Of a stretch of 64,000 nt of DNA, positions 22,811-34,195 are shown piece by piece (position 1 is the stretch's first letter; every line of letters begins with the position of its first letter). The DNA comes from Cichorium intybus. Its lineage: Eukaryota; Streptophyta; Magnoliopsida; Asterales; Asteraceae. A program made the position numbers and the translations under genes. Location of the stretch: contig CM042017.1 in the NCBI GenBank assembly GCA_023525715.1, forward strand, positions 82,778,357-82,842,356, read 5' to 3'. The notes below the pieces were generated by a model. That model was not told where the DNA came from. It searched no databases and saw only the letters and a program-made list of their open reading frames with translations.

Positions 22811-23143
22811 TGTCATATTCCTCCTCATGGAGCATAAGTGTAGATTCGGTAAACGATAGGCATTTATATCCCAGTCTTCCCACCGTGTGTCTCTTAAGAC
22901 AACTAGGGCATTTGTTCTGGGTGCCTTCCTCTTTTTGGAGCCACTTACTCGCTTCTTCTTTTTGGACTGTCTCTTTCTCTAGTTGTCGAAGGGCTTTTTC
23001 CATGGCTATCTCTTGAGCTAACTGCTTCATATCTTCATCTCTTTTTGCTAGTAATTCCTTGAGTAATTTTACTTCAACAAACTCCGTTACCTCCCTTTTT
23101 ATCTCCGTCACCGGCTTGGCTTTTGCTTGGATTTTTAGAAAGA
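22811..23143 (-). pseudogene. Inverted patchwork of badnavirus ORF3 fragments
   Basis: Successive short pieces match the main copy in reverse: about 22815-22846 to 28709-28740, 22877-22919 to the end of the 26040 open frame (about 26490-26533), and 22918-23143 to about 29180-29405. A small forward piece near 22846-22858 resembles 26898-26911. The 149-codon minus-strand frame here is a chimera of these pieces. Confidence 0.8.
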
Positions 23144-23580
23144 GACGAAAGAAAGAGACCCTCGTGGTGGACCCAGCTACTTTTGACAAAGTAATGCCGT
23201 GTTCCCCGCATCATGCAGAATTATTGCACGAAAGTCTTGTCGTTTGTATGAATCACAGAGCAATGTATTAAAGCATCAATAATGCTCTCTCGAATATTCG
23301 AAGATGCCACTGGCATATTCGATCCCTTATGTTCTATATATAGTGTGTTTCAGTTTGTGAGAGACACAGATCACACACATAGATCAAAAATCGCTCTCAA
23401 TCATCCCTGTAATCAGTGTGCTTCCGCTTTTATAAATATTCAGGTGTGTTTAATCTTTGTGTTTATAATATTGTAAAATTTTAATTTCTTGTAAGGTCTT
23501 AGTCTTTGAACCTATTGTAAAATTTTTATTTCTTGTAAGGTCTTAGTATTTGAACCTTCAAGATAAAAACCTGGGAAACC
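23144..23580 (+). other. Badnavirus intergenic (promoter and leader) copy
   Basis: Matches 32218-32655, from the polyprotein end through the promoter, TATA box and the 44-bp tandem leader repeat. It then joins a 16-base inverted scrap (about 23585-23600) and RNase H sequence. Confidence 0.85.
23334..23343 (+). promoter_or_regulatory. Badnavirus promoter TATA box (partial copy)
   Basis: ctatatatag in the intergenic region upstream of the leader, the same position and context as 32412-32421. It would drive pregenomic RNA synthesis in a functional virus. Confidence 0.6.
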
Positions 23581-23603
23581 AGATTGTGAGGTTTGCCTTT
23601 TTG

Positions 23604-24550
23604 CTAAGTGGAAACCTAACAGGAGTGACCCAAGAAGTACTGAAAAAGTATGTGCATATGCAAGTGGTAAATTTAACACCATACAGTCCACAATTGATGC
23701 AGAAATAAATGCCTGCATAAACACATTGGAGAAATTAAAGATATTCTACCTGGATAAAGAAGAAATAACCCTCAGGACAGATTGCCAGGCTATAATATCT
23801 TTCTACAACAAAACAAATAGCAATAAAGCCTCGAGAGTACGATGGGCAAAATTCACAGATGCCCTTACCGGAACAGGAGTAAAAATAAATGTTGAACATA
23901 TCGATGGGAAGGATAATGTACTTGCTGATTCCCTGTCACGACTTGTCAATATTTGTTTTGCAGACGAATGTACAGGAAACCAGCAATTGAAGGAACTGGA
24001 TCAAGCGGCCATGATGATAGCACAGGAGACTCTGGAATTCCCTATTACCTGTCTCGAGAATATGAAGACTATCTCCGAACAAATCATGAAGATTTCAAAC
24101 CATTACCAAAAGTCTTCACAAGATCTATCATCAGCATTAAAGAACCAGGAGCCCTGTACAAATCATACCAAGTTAAAGCAGCCCGATCCAGACAAATGCT
24201 CAACCTATATTCAACAATTGCCCAAGATCTTGAGTTGGCAGCAGCAAAAGACGCAGTCCAAGCCGTTAGAAATCTACAAGCAATTGTCCAGTACAAAGCC
24301 CAAATATGTTTTGGAAAATCAACAAGAGATAATCACTGGGCCGACCAAAAGGAAGACATTAGAATCCAAAACAGAGAAGCCCGCAAGATTCTCGTCGAAC
24401 TTGAAGCCCTGGACCAACGATTGGGACGAAATAATATATGATCAAGGCCCAACACAGTTAGCCCATTTCAACCGATTAGAAATAAGCCCAGCACAAGAAA
24501 CCCATGACAGTCCAACAAAAATTGTTCTAGAAGCAGAAAACGTTCTGTAA
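23604..24550 (+). pseudogene. Badnavirus RNase H and ORF3 C-terminus (second copy)
   Basis: An open stretch from RNase H (YASGKFNTIQSTIDAEINAC; EITLRTDCQAIISFYNKTNS; VEHIDGKDNVLADSLSRLVN, the last with the catalytic-region Asp) through a polar C-terminal extension to 24550. Across 23953-24441 a second frame is also open. Sequence is nearly identical to 31240-32190. The upstream RT is absent, so the fragment is inert. Confidence 0.88.
23953..24441 (+). other. Candidate overlapping ORF in the badnavirus 3' region (162 codons)
   Basis: A second open frame lies over the ORF3 C-terminal extension, shifted by one base. It has an ATG start, balanced composition, an aromatic, Glu-rich N-terminal half (YYLSREYEDYLRTNHEDF) and an Ala/Gln-rich helical second half (LELAAAKDAVQAVRNLQAIV). 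In the second copy (31590-32080) the same frame is interrupted once, early, and open afterwards. It could be a small extra viral protein or a chance open frame. I know no named homologue. Confidence 0.4.
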
Positions 24551-24739
24551 GAAGTCGTAAGAAATGACGAACGCATCAAAGATACGGAAGAAAGAGACCC
24601 TCGTGGTGGACCCAGCTACTTGTTTCTGAGAGACACAGATCACACACATAGATCAAAAATCTCTCTCAATCATTTCTGTAATCAGTGTGCTTCCGCTTTT
24701 ATAAATATTCAGGTGTGTTTAATCTTTGTGTTTATAATC

Positions 24740-24827
24740 TTGTAAAATTTTAATTTCTTGTAAGGTCTTAGTCTTTGAACCTATTGTAAAATTTTAATTT
24801 CTTGTAAGGTCTTAGTCTTTGAACCTT
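24740..24827 (+). repeat. 44-bp tandem duplication in the badnavirus leader
   Basis: Two adjacent units (ttgtaaaattttaatttctt...gaacct), present in all three intergenic copies (also about 23475-23560 and 32549-32634). Confidence 0.9.
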
Positions 24828-24862
24828 CAAGATAAAAACCTGGGAAACCATATTTTTCTCTT

Positions 24863-24874
24863 TGGTATCAGAGC
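24863..24874 (+). promoter_or_regulatory. Badnavirus primer binding site (Met-tRNA)
   Basis: tggtatcagagc followed by ttgaaa, the minus-strand primer site that defines position 1 of badnavirus maps. The second expected site at about 32672 is cut off by the junction there. Confidence 0.9.
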
Positions 24875-25155
24875 TTGAAATCAAAGCTCTATGGATCACT
24901 AAAACAAAGGTGTATTCAAGTGATTGCAAAACCGTGCTAATTATACCTTTTTATATTTATACAAGATTTGTGCCTCAGTATACTACTTTAAAGTAAGAAT
25001 TTATTTGAAATATTCTTATAAAAGCTTGACAAAAGACCGTGCAATTGCTTCTAAAAGGGAATACCCAAGAGGGGGAAACCGTGTTGAAGTTAACCATTGG
25101 GTGAGTCCATCTCTAATGAGAACTATTTCCAATAGTTTCATGAAAACAAAGTATT

Positions 25156-25641
25156 ATGTCTGAACGTTTTGAACAAGAAATACATAATTGGTATGATAAG
25201 TCCATATTTGCTTCACTTGAGTACATCACCTTTCCTGAAAAGACAAAACTAAATCTTTTAGATATCGCAAACAATTTAGGTTGTATTTATAGTCGTCTAA
25301 ATCTTTTCGAAAGAGTATCCTTAAAGCATTTTCATAAAATATCAGAAAATCAAGAAAATTTAGAAAAAGAGTTATTAGAGAATCGTAAAAAATTGGAAGC
25401 TTGTGAGGATATATTAAGAAAAACCCAGAGTGAAACCAGAAAAAGCCTTCAGCAACTGTCCACTGAAATCCAACAAGTAAAACCAATCACAAAGAAGGAA
25501 GTTCTGCAGTTGGTCAACGAAATAGCAAAACAACCTAAGCTAGTTGAAGAAGAAGCTCTTAAGCTCACAGAGGATCTAAACCAAAAAGTCCAGAAGGTTG
25601 AAAGCCTTCTACACGAAGTAAAGCGATTAATTACTGGATGA
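25156..25641 (+). pseudogene. Badnavirus ORF1 (open, 161 codons)
   Basis: It begins MSERFEQEIHNWYDKS, typical of the badnavirus ORF1 start, and continues as a mostly helical, Lys/Glu/Gln-rich protein with coiled-coil heptads (about residues 60-160). Its length (about 18-19 kDa) fits the family, whose ORF1 product is virion-associated with an unclear role. The stop overlaps the ORF2 start (ATGA). The frame itself is undamaged, but the locus cannot produce a virus because ORF2 and ORF3 are broken. Confidence 0.88.
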
Positions 25642-26042
25642 GTCTTGCCAACGCAAAAGCAAGCTCAGAGTATCAAGAAGCTACTCAAGCAACAGACGAG
25701 GTTGAAACACCGGCGGTCGGATTCGCAAAACCCAGCGAATATAAAGGAGTAGTTGCAAAAGGCTCTTGCAGCCACAATCAAGCAGAATAATACTATTTTG
25801 TATTTATTAATAAATCAAAATTGAAGGCTTGCAGACCTTGAAGAAAGAATAAGCAAGCTTGGGGGAAAACAACCGGTTAGAGAAGAGCTAGAAGACTCTA
25901 TTGCAAGTCTAACCAAAATACTTGACAACTTCTCAATCGGAGAAAAGAATCAGCCGAAATAGGCGGCGAAAGGGCCAATATACGTGTTTGAAAATCCCAA
26001 CAAAATATTCAAAGAACAATATAACAAGGAGAAGACCAAATG
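25638..26042 (+). pseudogene. Badnavirus ORF2 (frameshifted)
   Basis: The reading frame starts in the ATGA overlap and would end in a second ATGA overlap at 26040-26042 with ORF3, about 134 codons, the usual size. It is broken by a small length change near 25758 and stops near 25824 and 25960. The fragment at 22481-22810 lacks the first of these. ORF2 proteins bind nucleic acid and associate with virions. Confidence 0.82.
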
Positions 26043-27290
26043 AGTACTCAAAGACCAAGTGTCCTAAATAGAAGTACTACTGCAACACAAACTGAGCTTC
26101 CATTACAGGAAGATCAGATAAAAGGCTATCAACAAATAGCACGACATCGTTACAACGTAAGTCGGGGACTGCGACGGGCCAGCCAAAGGTATCGAAGGAC
26201 TCTTGAGTCAACTTTAAGCCCAGAAAGACAGCTGGAAATCTCCAGACAAAGACGAGCCAGCCTGGTACCCGCAGAAGTATTATACTCTAATAATAATGAT
26301 ACAACCAATCATAGAGTGTATCAGCATTATTCGGAACAACGAATACTCTGCATAGAAGGAAATCAGATAAACCTTGAATTATGCAATCAACGGAGTTATG
26401 AACAGCTGCAAAGGACAGGATTACAACATGTGCATATCGGAATCTTTATGATTCGGATACATGCACTCCACAGGAGAAACGCCGGAACAAATGCCCTAGT
26501 TGTCTTAAGAGACACACGGTGGGAAGACAGTACCTAAATAATTGGTACTATGGAGGTCGATTTGTCATCAGGAACACAACCGGTGTATATGTTTCCTGAT
26601 ATGATGATAAGTATTAACGACTTTCATCACCATATACAAGTTGCAATCCAGACACATGGATATGACGCATGGCAAGGAGGAGATAGTAACCTGCTCATAA
26701 CAATGGCCTTGATAGGACGACTATCAAACACAAGTTATACAGGCTTCGAATACAGTGTATCAAACGTAGTTGATCACTTAACCACGACCGGAATCACAAC
26801 CATCCCCGGCGAACGCAGGACGATAGAAGAACTCCAAGGAAGAAGCTGGAATTTACAACCAGCAGACAACATTACAGTCAGAGTTCCTGCTAGAGTAGCG
26901 GTAAACGATAGGCTCAACCGATCAGTCAGCCTGAGGTTTGAAAACTATCTGAGAGTACCACAACCACCAAGATATTCAGTTGATGTCAATGACAGAGAAA
27001 TTACAGATAATGGTCATTTAGAATAGGAGGAACATTTCATTGGAATTTTCTTTGAAGAGACTCATAATCCATTTGATGTCTGTACTTGTTCAACGTGCAA
27101 TGAAGAAGCATGGATAGAAGCAAGGCGACCCCTAAATCCACAAAAAACATCAAACAAGCCTAAGAAGAAACATAGAAAATTAGGTGAAAAATGGTCAACC
27201 CTTGGTGAACCATCAGGAAAATGGGACTATTATGTAAAATATGATGCCCCTCAACAAACAACGCCTATAGAAGAAATAGTTGCCACATGA
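26040..27290 (+). pseudogene. Badnavirus ORF3 polyprotein, movement protein region
   Basis: The start of ORF3 overlaps the ORF2 stop. The 30K-type movement protein signature is clear: LQHVHIGIFMIRIHALHRRN, ALVVLRDTRWEDST, VDLSSGTQPVYMFPDMMISI and GRLSNTSYTGFEYSVSNVVD. This protein enlarges plasmodesmata for cell-to-cell spread. In-frame stops occur at 26535, 27024 and 27288. The inverted copy at 33095-34195 is open across the first two of these sites. Confidence 0.9.
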
Positions 27291-28703
27291 TGGGACGATA
27301 TCTGTGACGACACAGATGAAGACCAAAACCAGGAAGAAGAATCAAGTGAACCACCAACTCAAATCATCGTCCACAATACAGACGATTCTGAAGATGAATG
27401 GGAAAACCCATTCGCAGCCTCACGTGGTGAAGATACAACTTTTCTTGGCCTTGATTTGCCATATCCAAAATTCCAAAAAATAGCCCAACAAATCCTTGCA
27501 GGGGTGGAACAATAAGTTTTCCCAGCCACGGAGGAATCTGGTACTTCATATCAGGTACCACCTGAACCAGTCATGGGTCCTCCTGTATACCCACCAGCAA
27601 GACCAATCCCAGGAAATTTCCAATGATTTCCTGAATTTAGATACCCACAAGCTAACACATCGGCATTTTCCGGAAGCTATGGAAGGTATCACAATTCCCA
27701 ATGGTCTCTGCCACCAGCATGGTTAGAAACAGGAGTCATGCTTGTTCTCCCAAATGACCCAGGACTTTGGTCCGATGCCATTGCAAGATGGGAATCCATC
27801 ACTATCAACAGGCTCAATAATCAGACTTGGGAAAACAATAAGGCCAAACTCTCCTTTGTTGAAAACTTATTGGGAGAAAGTGAGAAACTCATGTGGCAGC
27901 AATGGCGTACCACGTTCCCAGATGCTTATGCAGAATTAGAAGCCATATCTGATGATCCTCAAAATATCACATCTCAGATCCGTCAAATCATTTTGATGGA
28001 AGACCCTTACAGAGGATCAACAGAAGAACAAGACAGAGCATACAGAGATCTCGATAGAATCACATGCGAGGAAACAAAGCATTTATGGCAATTCCTGGAA
28101 GACTTTAAGAACCTAGCCATCAAGTCTGGAAGATTATACTTCCCTTCCACAATGGAGAAGTTCTTCGCAAAACTCCCAGTTTCCTTGTCAAAAGAAATCG
28201 AAACTGCCTTCAAAGAGAGATACCCCGATTTAACGGCAGGTGTTATCCCATCTATAAAGTACACACATACTTTTGTAGCCGAAATGTGTAGAAAGGCAGC
28301 CCTTGCAAAAGAATTAAGGGACTTGTCCCTATGCTCTGCAATTCCTATACCTGGCTATTACAAAAGTAGCAAAAAGAAGTATGGGATAAGGAAGTCCCGA
28401 ACGTACAAAGGCAAACCTCACAAGGATTCACATGTGAAGCCATTCAAAACAAAATACAAGGATGACAGAGGACGGGTCAAAAAATGCAAGTGTTTCATAT
28501 GCGGAAGAGAAGGGCATTTTGCTAGAGATTGCAAAAGCAAAGAAGGAAACATAGCAAGAGCATCTGTATATCAGAACATGGAGCTTGATGAAAACTGGGA
28601 TATAGTCTCAGCAGATTTCGATGATAGTAGTGTTTATAGCATATCAGAAGGAGAAGGTGATGCCAGCAAAACATCAACCTCATTGTCCAAGATACACCAA
28701 TAG
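27291..28703 (+). pseudogene. Badnavirus ORF3 polyprotein, coat protein region
   Basis: After an acidic spacer with stops at 27513 and 27624, a 321-codon stretch (27738-28703) carries the badnavirus coat protein core (VLPNDPGLWSDAIARWESIT; ENLLGESEKLMWQQW; ALAKELRDLSLCSAIPIPGY) and the RNA-binding knuckle CKCFICGREGHFARDC at about 28487-28534, preceded by a basic region (KKKYGIRKSRTYKGKPHK). A frame change between about 28640 and 28720 separates it from the rest of the polyprotein. Confidence 0.92.
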
Positions 28704-28704
28704 A

Positions 28705-29575
28705 CGAATCTGCACTTATGCTCCATGAGGAGGAATATGACTCAAGTGATGGTGAACAGGGAACTGCTCCAGTCCAGCCGGTAGAAGAAGACACGAAGGG
28801 TATGGAAGCTTATTATCCCCCACCAAAAGTAGTAAAATGTACAAAAAAGGCTTATACTGGCATAGGGCAGATTCAGATGATAGTGTGGAAGAATCACCTG
28901 ACGAGCCATTAACTAACAACGAATTTGAAGGGGAAAGTGAACATTTCGCCTTTATGTTCCATCCTGGATCACCGGCAAAAATAGAAGAAATGGTGAAATT
29001 AGCTGGATCGTGGAAACCAATCAAAGAAGTTCCAGAAAAAAGTAAGCAGTGTGAGCATAAATGGGAAGAAAACTTGGTAACAAACTACACGTTATGTTAC
29101 TATTGTGGAATATACACTACCGTAAATTCAAGAATTCACTGTCCCAAATGCCAACTCACTGCATGCGCTTTGTGTTCAAGAAATTATCTAAAAATCCAAG
29201 CAAAAGCCAAGCCGGTGACGGAGATAAAAAGGGAGGTAACGGAGTTTGTTGAAGTAAAATTACTCAAGGAATTACTAGCAAAAAGAGATGAAGATATGAA
29301 GCAGTTAGCTCAAGAGATAGCCATGGAAAAAGCCCTTCGACAACTAGAGAAAGAGACAGTCTAAAAAGAAGAAGCGAGTAAGTGGCTCCAAAAAGAGGAA
29401 GGCACCCAGCATACAATTGATATGCTAAAAGAAGAAATTCAAAGGCTAAAAGGTGAAAGAAACGAAATCACACGCCTCAAGGAAGAAAGTGTCCAACAGA
29501 AACAAAAAATTGAAGAACTAGAAAAACATATTAAAGGCCTAAAAGAAAACAACTATCAACAAAATTTCTCATAAT
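28705..29575 (+). pseudogene. Badnavirus ORF3, second Cys-rich motif and spacer
   Basis: Frame 28837-29364 includes CYYCGIYTTVNSRIHCPKCQ and then LTACALC (about 29095-29178), exactly the C-x2-C-x11-C-x2-C-x4-C-x2-C spacing known only from badnaviruses and rice tungro bacilliform virus. A Lys/Glu-rich coiled-coil stretch follows, with a stop at 29362 and another near 29572. Confidence 0.9.
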
Positions 29576-29586
29576 TAGCCAGACCG

Positions 29587-30057
29587 ATGATAGCCACCGA
29601 AACAGTTCGTGCCACCGGGACCCATGAAACGTCAAAAACCAGGAAGGTCAATAATCGGCTCTATAATGTAACGGTCGATTTTGTTATACCCGGATGCCCT
29701 GAATTTAAAACAAGAGCCATAATTGACACAGGCGCCTCTGCATGCTGTATCAACAAAGGAGTCGTCCCAAAGGAAGCACTTGAAAGCTTAACGCAAAACA
29801 TCTTCTTCAATGGTTTGAATTCCAGGAAACAAGCGACACATAAATTAAAACCTGGAAATTTTTACATTGAAGGAAACAAATTCAGTATGCCTCTAATTTA
29901 TGTCTTTGATATGGGCATAACAGAGGGGATAGAAATGCTGATTGGCACAAATTTTATCCGATCAATGAAAGGATGAATACGAATCGAAGGCGATGAAATT
30001 ACAATCTACAAGAAGCTGACCAGAATCAAGACAACTGGCCAAGCAGAAATTGCTCAA
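29587..30057 (+). pseudogene. Badnavirus ORF3, aspartic protease
   Basis: RAIIDTGASACCINKGVVP (about 29713-29770) holds the Asp-Thr-Gly active site of the pepsin-like viral protease that cuts the polyprotein. The second conserved block (MLIGTNFIRSMKG) lies at about 29935-29973, followed by a stop at 29974. Confidence 0.9.
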
Positions 30058-31403
30058 ATGGCTATTGAAGAACTGGATTTAGAAGAGCAAGAATACAATG
30101 AAATTAATGAAGTAATTTATTTTCATCAGCCATATGGAGAAAAGTTCCGACAACAATTTCAGCCCCTAATTGAAGAATTAAAAGAGCAAGGTTTCATTGG
30201 AGAAGAACCATTAAAGTATTGGAAGAAAAACGGTGAAGTATGCAAGCTGGACATTATCAACCCAGATATTACCATACAAGACAAACCGTTAAAACACGTC
30301 ACCCCAGCCATGGAAGATGCATTTAAAAAACACATAGATGCCTTGCTAAAAATCGGAGCAATAAGACCAAGTAACAGCAGGCATCGAACAATGGCAATGC
30401 TGGTAAATTCAGGAACAAGTGTTGATCCAGCCACTGGAAAAGAAACAAAAGGAAAAGAAAGACTGGTATTTAATTATCGAACCTTAAACAATAATACATA
30501 TAAAGACCGGTACTCTCTACCAGGAATCAACACAATAATCCAAAGAATAAGTAATGCAAAAATCTTCTCCAAATTCGACCTAAAATCCGGGTTCTATCAA
30601 GTTGCAATGGAGGAAAGCTCAATACCATGGACAGCGTTTCTTGTTCCAGGCGGATTATATGAATGGGCGGTTATGCCTTTCGGCCTAAAGAATGCACCGG
30701 CAATTTTTCAAAGAAAAATGGATAAATGTTTCAGGGAACTGAAAGTTTTATCGCAGTATATATAGACGATATACTGGTCTTTTCAAAGAATGAGCAAGAA
30801 CACGCAACTCATCTACAGAAAATGCTGCAAATCTGTAGAAAGAATGGTTTGGTGTTATCACCAACAAAAATGAAAATAGGAGTCCCACAAGTGGACTTTC
30901 TGGGTGTAGTAATTGGAGAAGGAAAAGTCAAGTTGCAACCCCATATCATCCAGAAAATTGTTTCGTTTGATGAAGAGCAATTAAAAACAAAGAAAGGCTT
31001 AAGATCATTCCTTGGTATCCTAAACTATGCTAGACAGCATATCCCAAACCTTGGAAGATTGTTAAGGCCACTTTATGAAAAAACTCAAGCACATGGTGAT
31101 AAAAGACTGAAAGCATCAGATTATGAATTAATCCATAAGATCAAACAAGAGGTAGAGAGACTTCCGGACCTCGAAGTCCCACCAAAAGATGCTTACATGG
31201 TGCTTGAAGTAGATGGATGCATGGAGGGATGGGGAGGAGTTGCTAAGTGGAAACCTAACAGGAGTGACCCAAGAAGTACTGAAAAAGTATGTGCATATGC
31301 AAGTGGTAAATTTAACACCATACAGTCCACAATCGATGCAGAAATAAATGCCTGCATAAACACATTGGAGAAATTAAAGATATTCTACCTGGATAAAGAA
31401 TAA
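30058..31403 (+). pseudogene. Badnavirus ORF3, reverse transcriptase and start of RNase H
   Basis: RT blocks are in order: ERLVFNYRTLNNNTYKDRYS, FSKFDLKSGFYQVAMEESS, YEWAVMPFGLKNAPAIFQRK, then YIDDILVFSKNEQE with an intact YIDD catalytic box at about 30759-30770. A frame change near 30740 lies between the last two blocks. RNase H begins with LEVDGCMEGWGG. A stop at 31401 precedes the middle of RNase H. The enzyme copies pregenomic RNA to DNA. Confidence 0.93.
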
Positions 31404-32264
31404 ATAACCCTCAGGACAGATTGCCAGGCTATAATATCTTTCTACAACAAAACAAATAGCAATAAAGCCTCGAGAGTACGATGGGCAAAATTCACAGATG
31501 CCCTTACCGGAACAAGAGTAAAAATAAACGTTGAACATATCGATGGGAAGGATAATGTACTTGCTGATTCCCTGTCACGACTTGTCAATATTTGTTTTGC
31601 AGACGAATGTACAGGAAACCATCAATTGAAGGAACTGGATCAAGCGGCCATGATGATAGCACATGAGACTCTGGAATTCCCTATTACCTATCTCGAGAAT
31701 ATGAAGACTATCTCCGAACAAATCATGAAGATTTCAAACCATTACCAAAAGTCTTCACAAGATCTATCATCAGCATTAAAGAACCAGGAGCCCTGTACAA
31801 ATCATACCAAGTTAAAGCAGCCCGATCCAGACAAATGCTCAACCCATATTCAACAAATGCCCAAGATCTTGAGTTGGCAGCAGCAAAAGACGCAGTCCAA
31901 GCCGTTAGAAATCTACAAGCAATTGTCCAGTACAAAGCCCAAATATGTTTTGGAAAATCAACAAGAGATAATCACTGGGCCGACCAAAAGGAAGACGTTA
32001 GAATCCAAAACAGAGAAGCCCGCAAGATTCTCGTCGAACTTGAAGCCCTGGCCCAACGATTGGGACGAAATAATATATGATCCAGGCCCAACACAGTTAG
32101 CCCATTTCAACCGAGTAGAAATAAGCCCAGCACAAGAAACCCATGACAGTCCAACAAAAATTGTTCTAGAAGCAGAAAACGTTCTGGAAGAAGTCGTAAG
32201 AAATGACGAACGCATCAAAGAGACGGAAGAAAGAGACCCTCGTGGTGGACCCAGCTACTTTTGA
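31404..32264 (+). pseudogene. Badnavirus ORF3, RNase H end and C-terminal extension
   Basis: The frame continues past the stop at 31401 through TDCQAIISFYNKTNS and HIDGKDNVLADSLSRLVN, then a 220-residue polar, Gln/Lys/Ser-rich extension ending DPRGGPSYF at 32264. The alternative frame seen at 23953-24441 has one early stop here, near 31662, then is open to 32080. Confidence 0.85.
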
Positions 32265-32411
32265 CAAAGTAATACCGTGTTCCCCGCATCATGAAGAATT
32301 ATTGCACGAAAGTCTTGTCGTTTGTATGAATCACAGAGCAATGTATTAAAGCATCAATAATGCTCTCTCGAATATTCGAAGATGCCACTGGCATATTCGA
32401 TCCCTTATGTT

Positions 32412-32421
32412 CTATATATAG
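32412..32421 (+). promoter_or_regulatory. Badnavirus promoter TATA box (3' intergenic region)
   Basis: ctatatatag about 150 bases after the ORF3 stop, followed by cgtgtttcagtttgtgagag, the likely pregenomic RNA start region. Confidence 0.65.
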
Positions 32422-32672
32422 CGTGTTTCAGTTTGTGAGAGACACAGATCACACACATATATCAAAAATCTCTCTCAATCATCCCTGAATCAGTGTGCTT
32501 CCGCTTTTATAAATATTCAGGTGTGTTTAATCTTTGTGTTTATAATCTTGTAAAATTTTAATTTCTTGTAAGGTCTTAGTCTTTGAACCTATTGTAAAAT
32601 TTTAATTTCTTGTAAGGTCTTAGTCTTTGAACCTTCAAGATAAAAACCTGGGAAACCAGATTTTTCTCTTTG

Positions 32673-32875
32673 GTGGGGAGGAGTTGCTAAGTGGAAACCT
32701 AACAGGAGTGACCCAAGAAGTACTGAAAAAGTATGTGCATATGCAAGTGGTAAATTTAACACCATACAGTCCACAATCGATGCAGAAATAAATGCCTGCA
32801 TAAACACATTGGAGAAATTAAAGATATTCTACCTGGATAAAGAAGAAATAACCCTCAGGACAGATTGCCAGGCTG
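32673..32875 (+). pseudogene. Badnavirus RNase H fragment (right direct copy)
   Basis: Repeats 31229-31431 and joins directly after 'tctctttggt', exactly where the second primer binding site should be. It ends at the inverted coat protein piece. Confidence 0.88.
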
Positions 32876-33117
32876 AGACTATATCCCAGTTTTCATCAAG
32901 CTCCATGTTCTGATATACAGATGCTCTTGCTATGTTTCCTTGTTTGCTTTTGCAATCTCTAGCAAAATGCCCTTCTCTTCCGCATAAGAAACACTTGCAT
33001 TTTTTGACCCGTCCTCTGTCATCCTTGTATTTTGTTTTGAATGGCTTCACATGTGAATCCTTGTGAGGTTTGCCTTTGTACGTTCGGGACTTCCTTATCC
33101 CATACTTCTTTTTGCTT
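32876..33117 (-). pseudogene. Inverted badnavirus coat protein knuckle fragment
   Basis: The reverse strand matches about 28380-28610. It includes KCKCFLCGREGHFARDC with Leu where the main copy has Ile, and ends in MELDENWDIVSA at the junction. It is fused to the movement-protein piece at about 33117. Confidence 0.88.
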
Positions 33118-34195
33118 CTTCATTGCACGTCGAACAAGTACAGACATCAAATGGATTATGAGTCTCTTCAAAGAAAATTCCAATGAAATGTTCCTCCTCT
33201 TCTAAATGACCATTATCTGTAATTTCTCTGTCATTGACATCAACTGAATATCTTGGTGGTTGTGGTACTCTCAGATAGTTTTCAAACCTCAGGCTGACTG
33301 ATCGGTTGAGCCTATCGTTTACCGCTACTCTAGCAGGAACTCTGACTGTAATGTTGTCAGCTGGTTGTAAATTCCAGCTTCTTCCTTGGAGTTCTTCTAT
33401 CGTCCTGCGTTCGCCGGGGATGGCTGTGATTCCGGTCGTGGTTAAGTGATCAACTACGTTTGATACACTGTATTCGAAGCCTGTATAACTTGTGTTTGAT
33501 AGTCGTCCTATCAAGGCCATTGTTATGAGCAGGTTACTATCTCCTCCTTGCCATGCGTCATATCCATGTGTCTGGATTGCAACTTGTATATGGTGATGAA
33601 AGTCGTTAATACTTATCATCATATCAGGAAACATATACACCGGTTGTGTTCCTGATGACAAATCGACCTCCATAGTACCAATTATTTGGGTACTGTCTTC
33701 CCACCGTGTGTCTCTTAAGACAACCAGGGCATTTGTTCCGACGTTTCTCCTGTGGAGTGCATGTATCCGAATCATAAAGATTCCGATATGCACATGTTGT
33801 AATCCTGTCCTTTGCAGCTGTTCATAACTCCGTTGATTGCATAATTCAAGGTTTATCTGATTTCCTTCTATGCAGAGTATTCGTTGTTCCGAATAATGCT
33901 GATACACTTTATGATTGGTTGTATCATTATTATTAGAGTATAATACTTCTGCGGGTACTTCTGCGGGTACCAGGCTGGCTCGTCTTTGTCTGGAGATTTC
34001 CAGCTGTCTTTCTGGGCTTAAAGTTGACTCAAGAGTCCTTCGATACCTTTGGCTGGCCCGTCGCAGTCCCCGACTTACGTTGTAACGATGTCGTGCTATT
34101 TGTTGATAGCCTCTTATCTGATCTTCCTGTAATGGAAGCTCAGTTTGTGTTGCAGTAGTACTTCTATTTAGGACACTGGGTCTTTGAGTACTCAT
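33095..34195 (-). pseudogene. Inverted badnavirus ORF3 N-terminal fragment, movement protein, 366-codon open frame
   Basis: It starts at the same ATG as ORF3 (MSTQRPSVLNRSTTATQTEL) and stays open through the movement-protein domain and the ...FDVCTCSTCNEEAK stretch until fusion with coat-protein sequence. It differs from the main copy by a short in-frame duplication (PAEVPAEV) and lacks two of its stops. The lack of decay suggests this fragment came from a less damaged source or integrated recently. It has no viral promoter in the correct orientation nearby, so expression would need host read-through. Confidence 0.88.

Noticed and set aside
24863..32671. A replication-competent integrated virus
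   Set aside because: ORF2 is frameshifted and ORF3 has at least five in-frame stops before the coat protein plus two frame changes and further stops downstream. The second primer site is lost.
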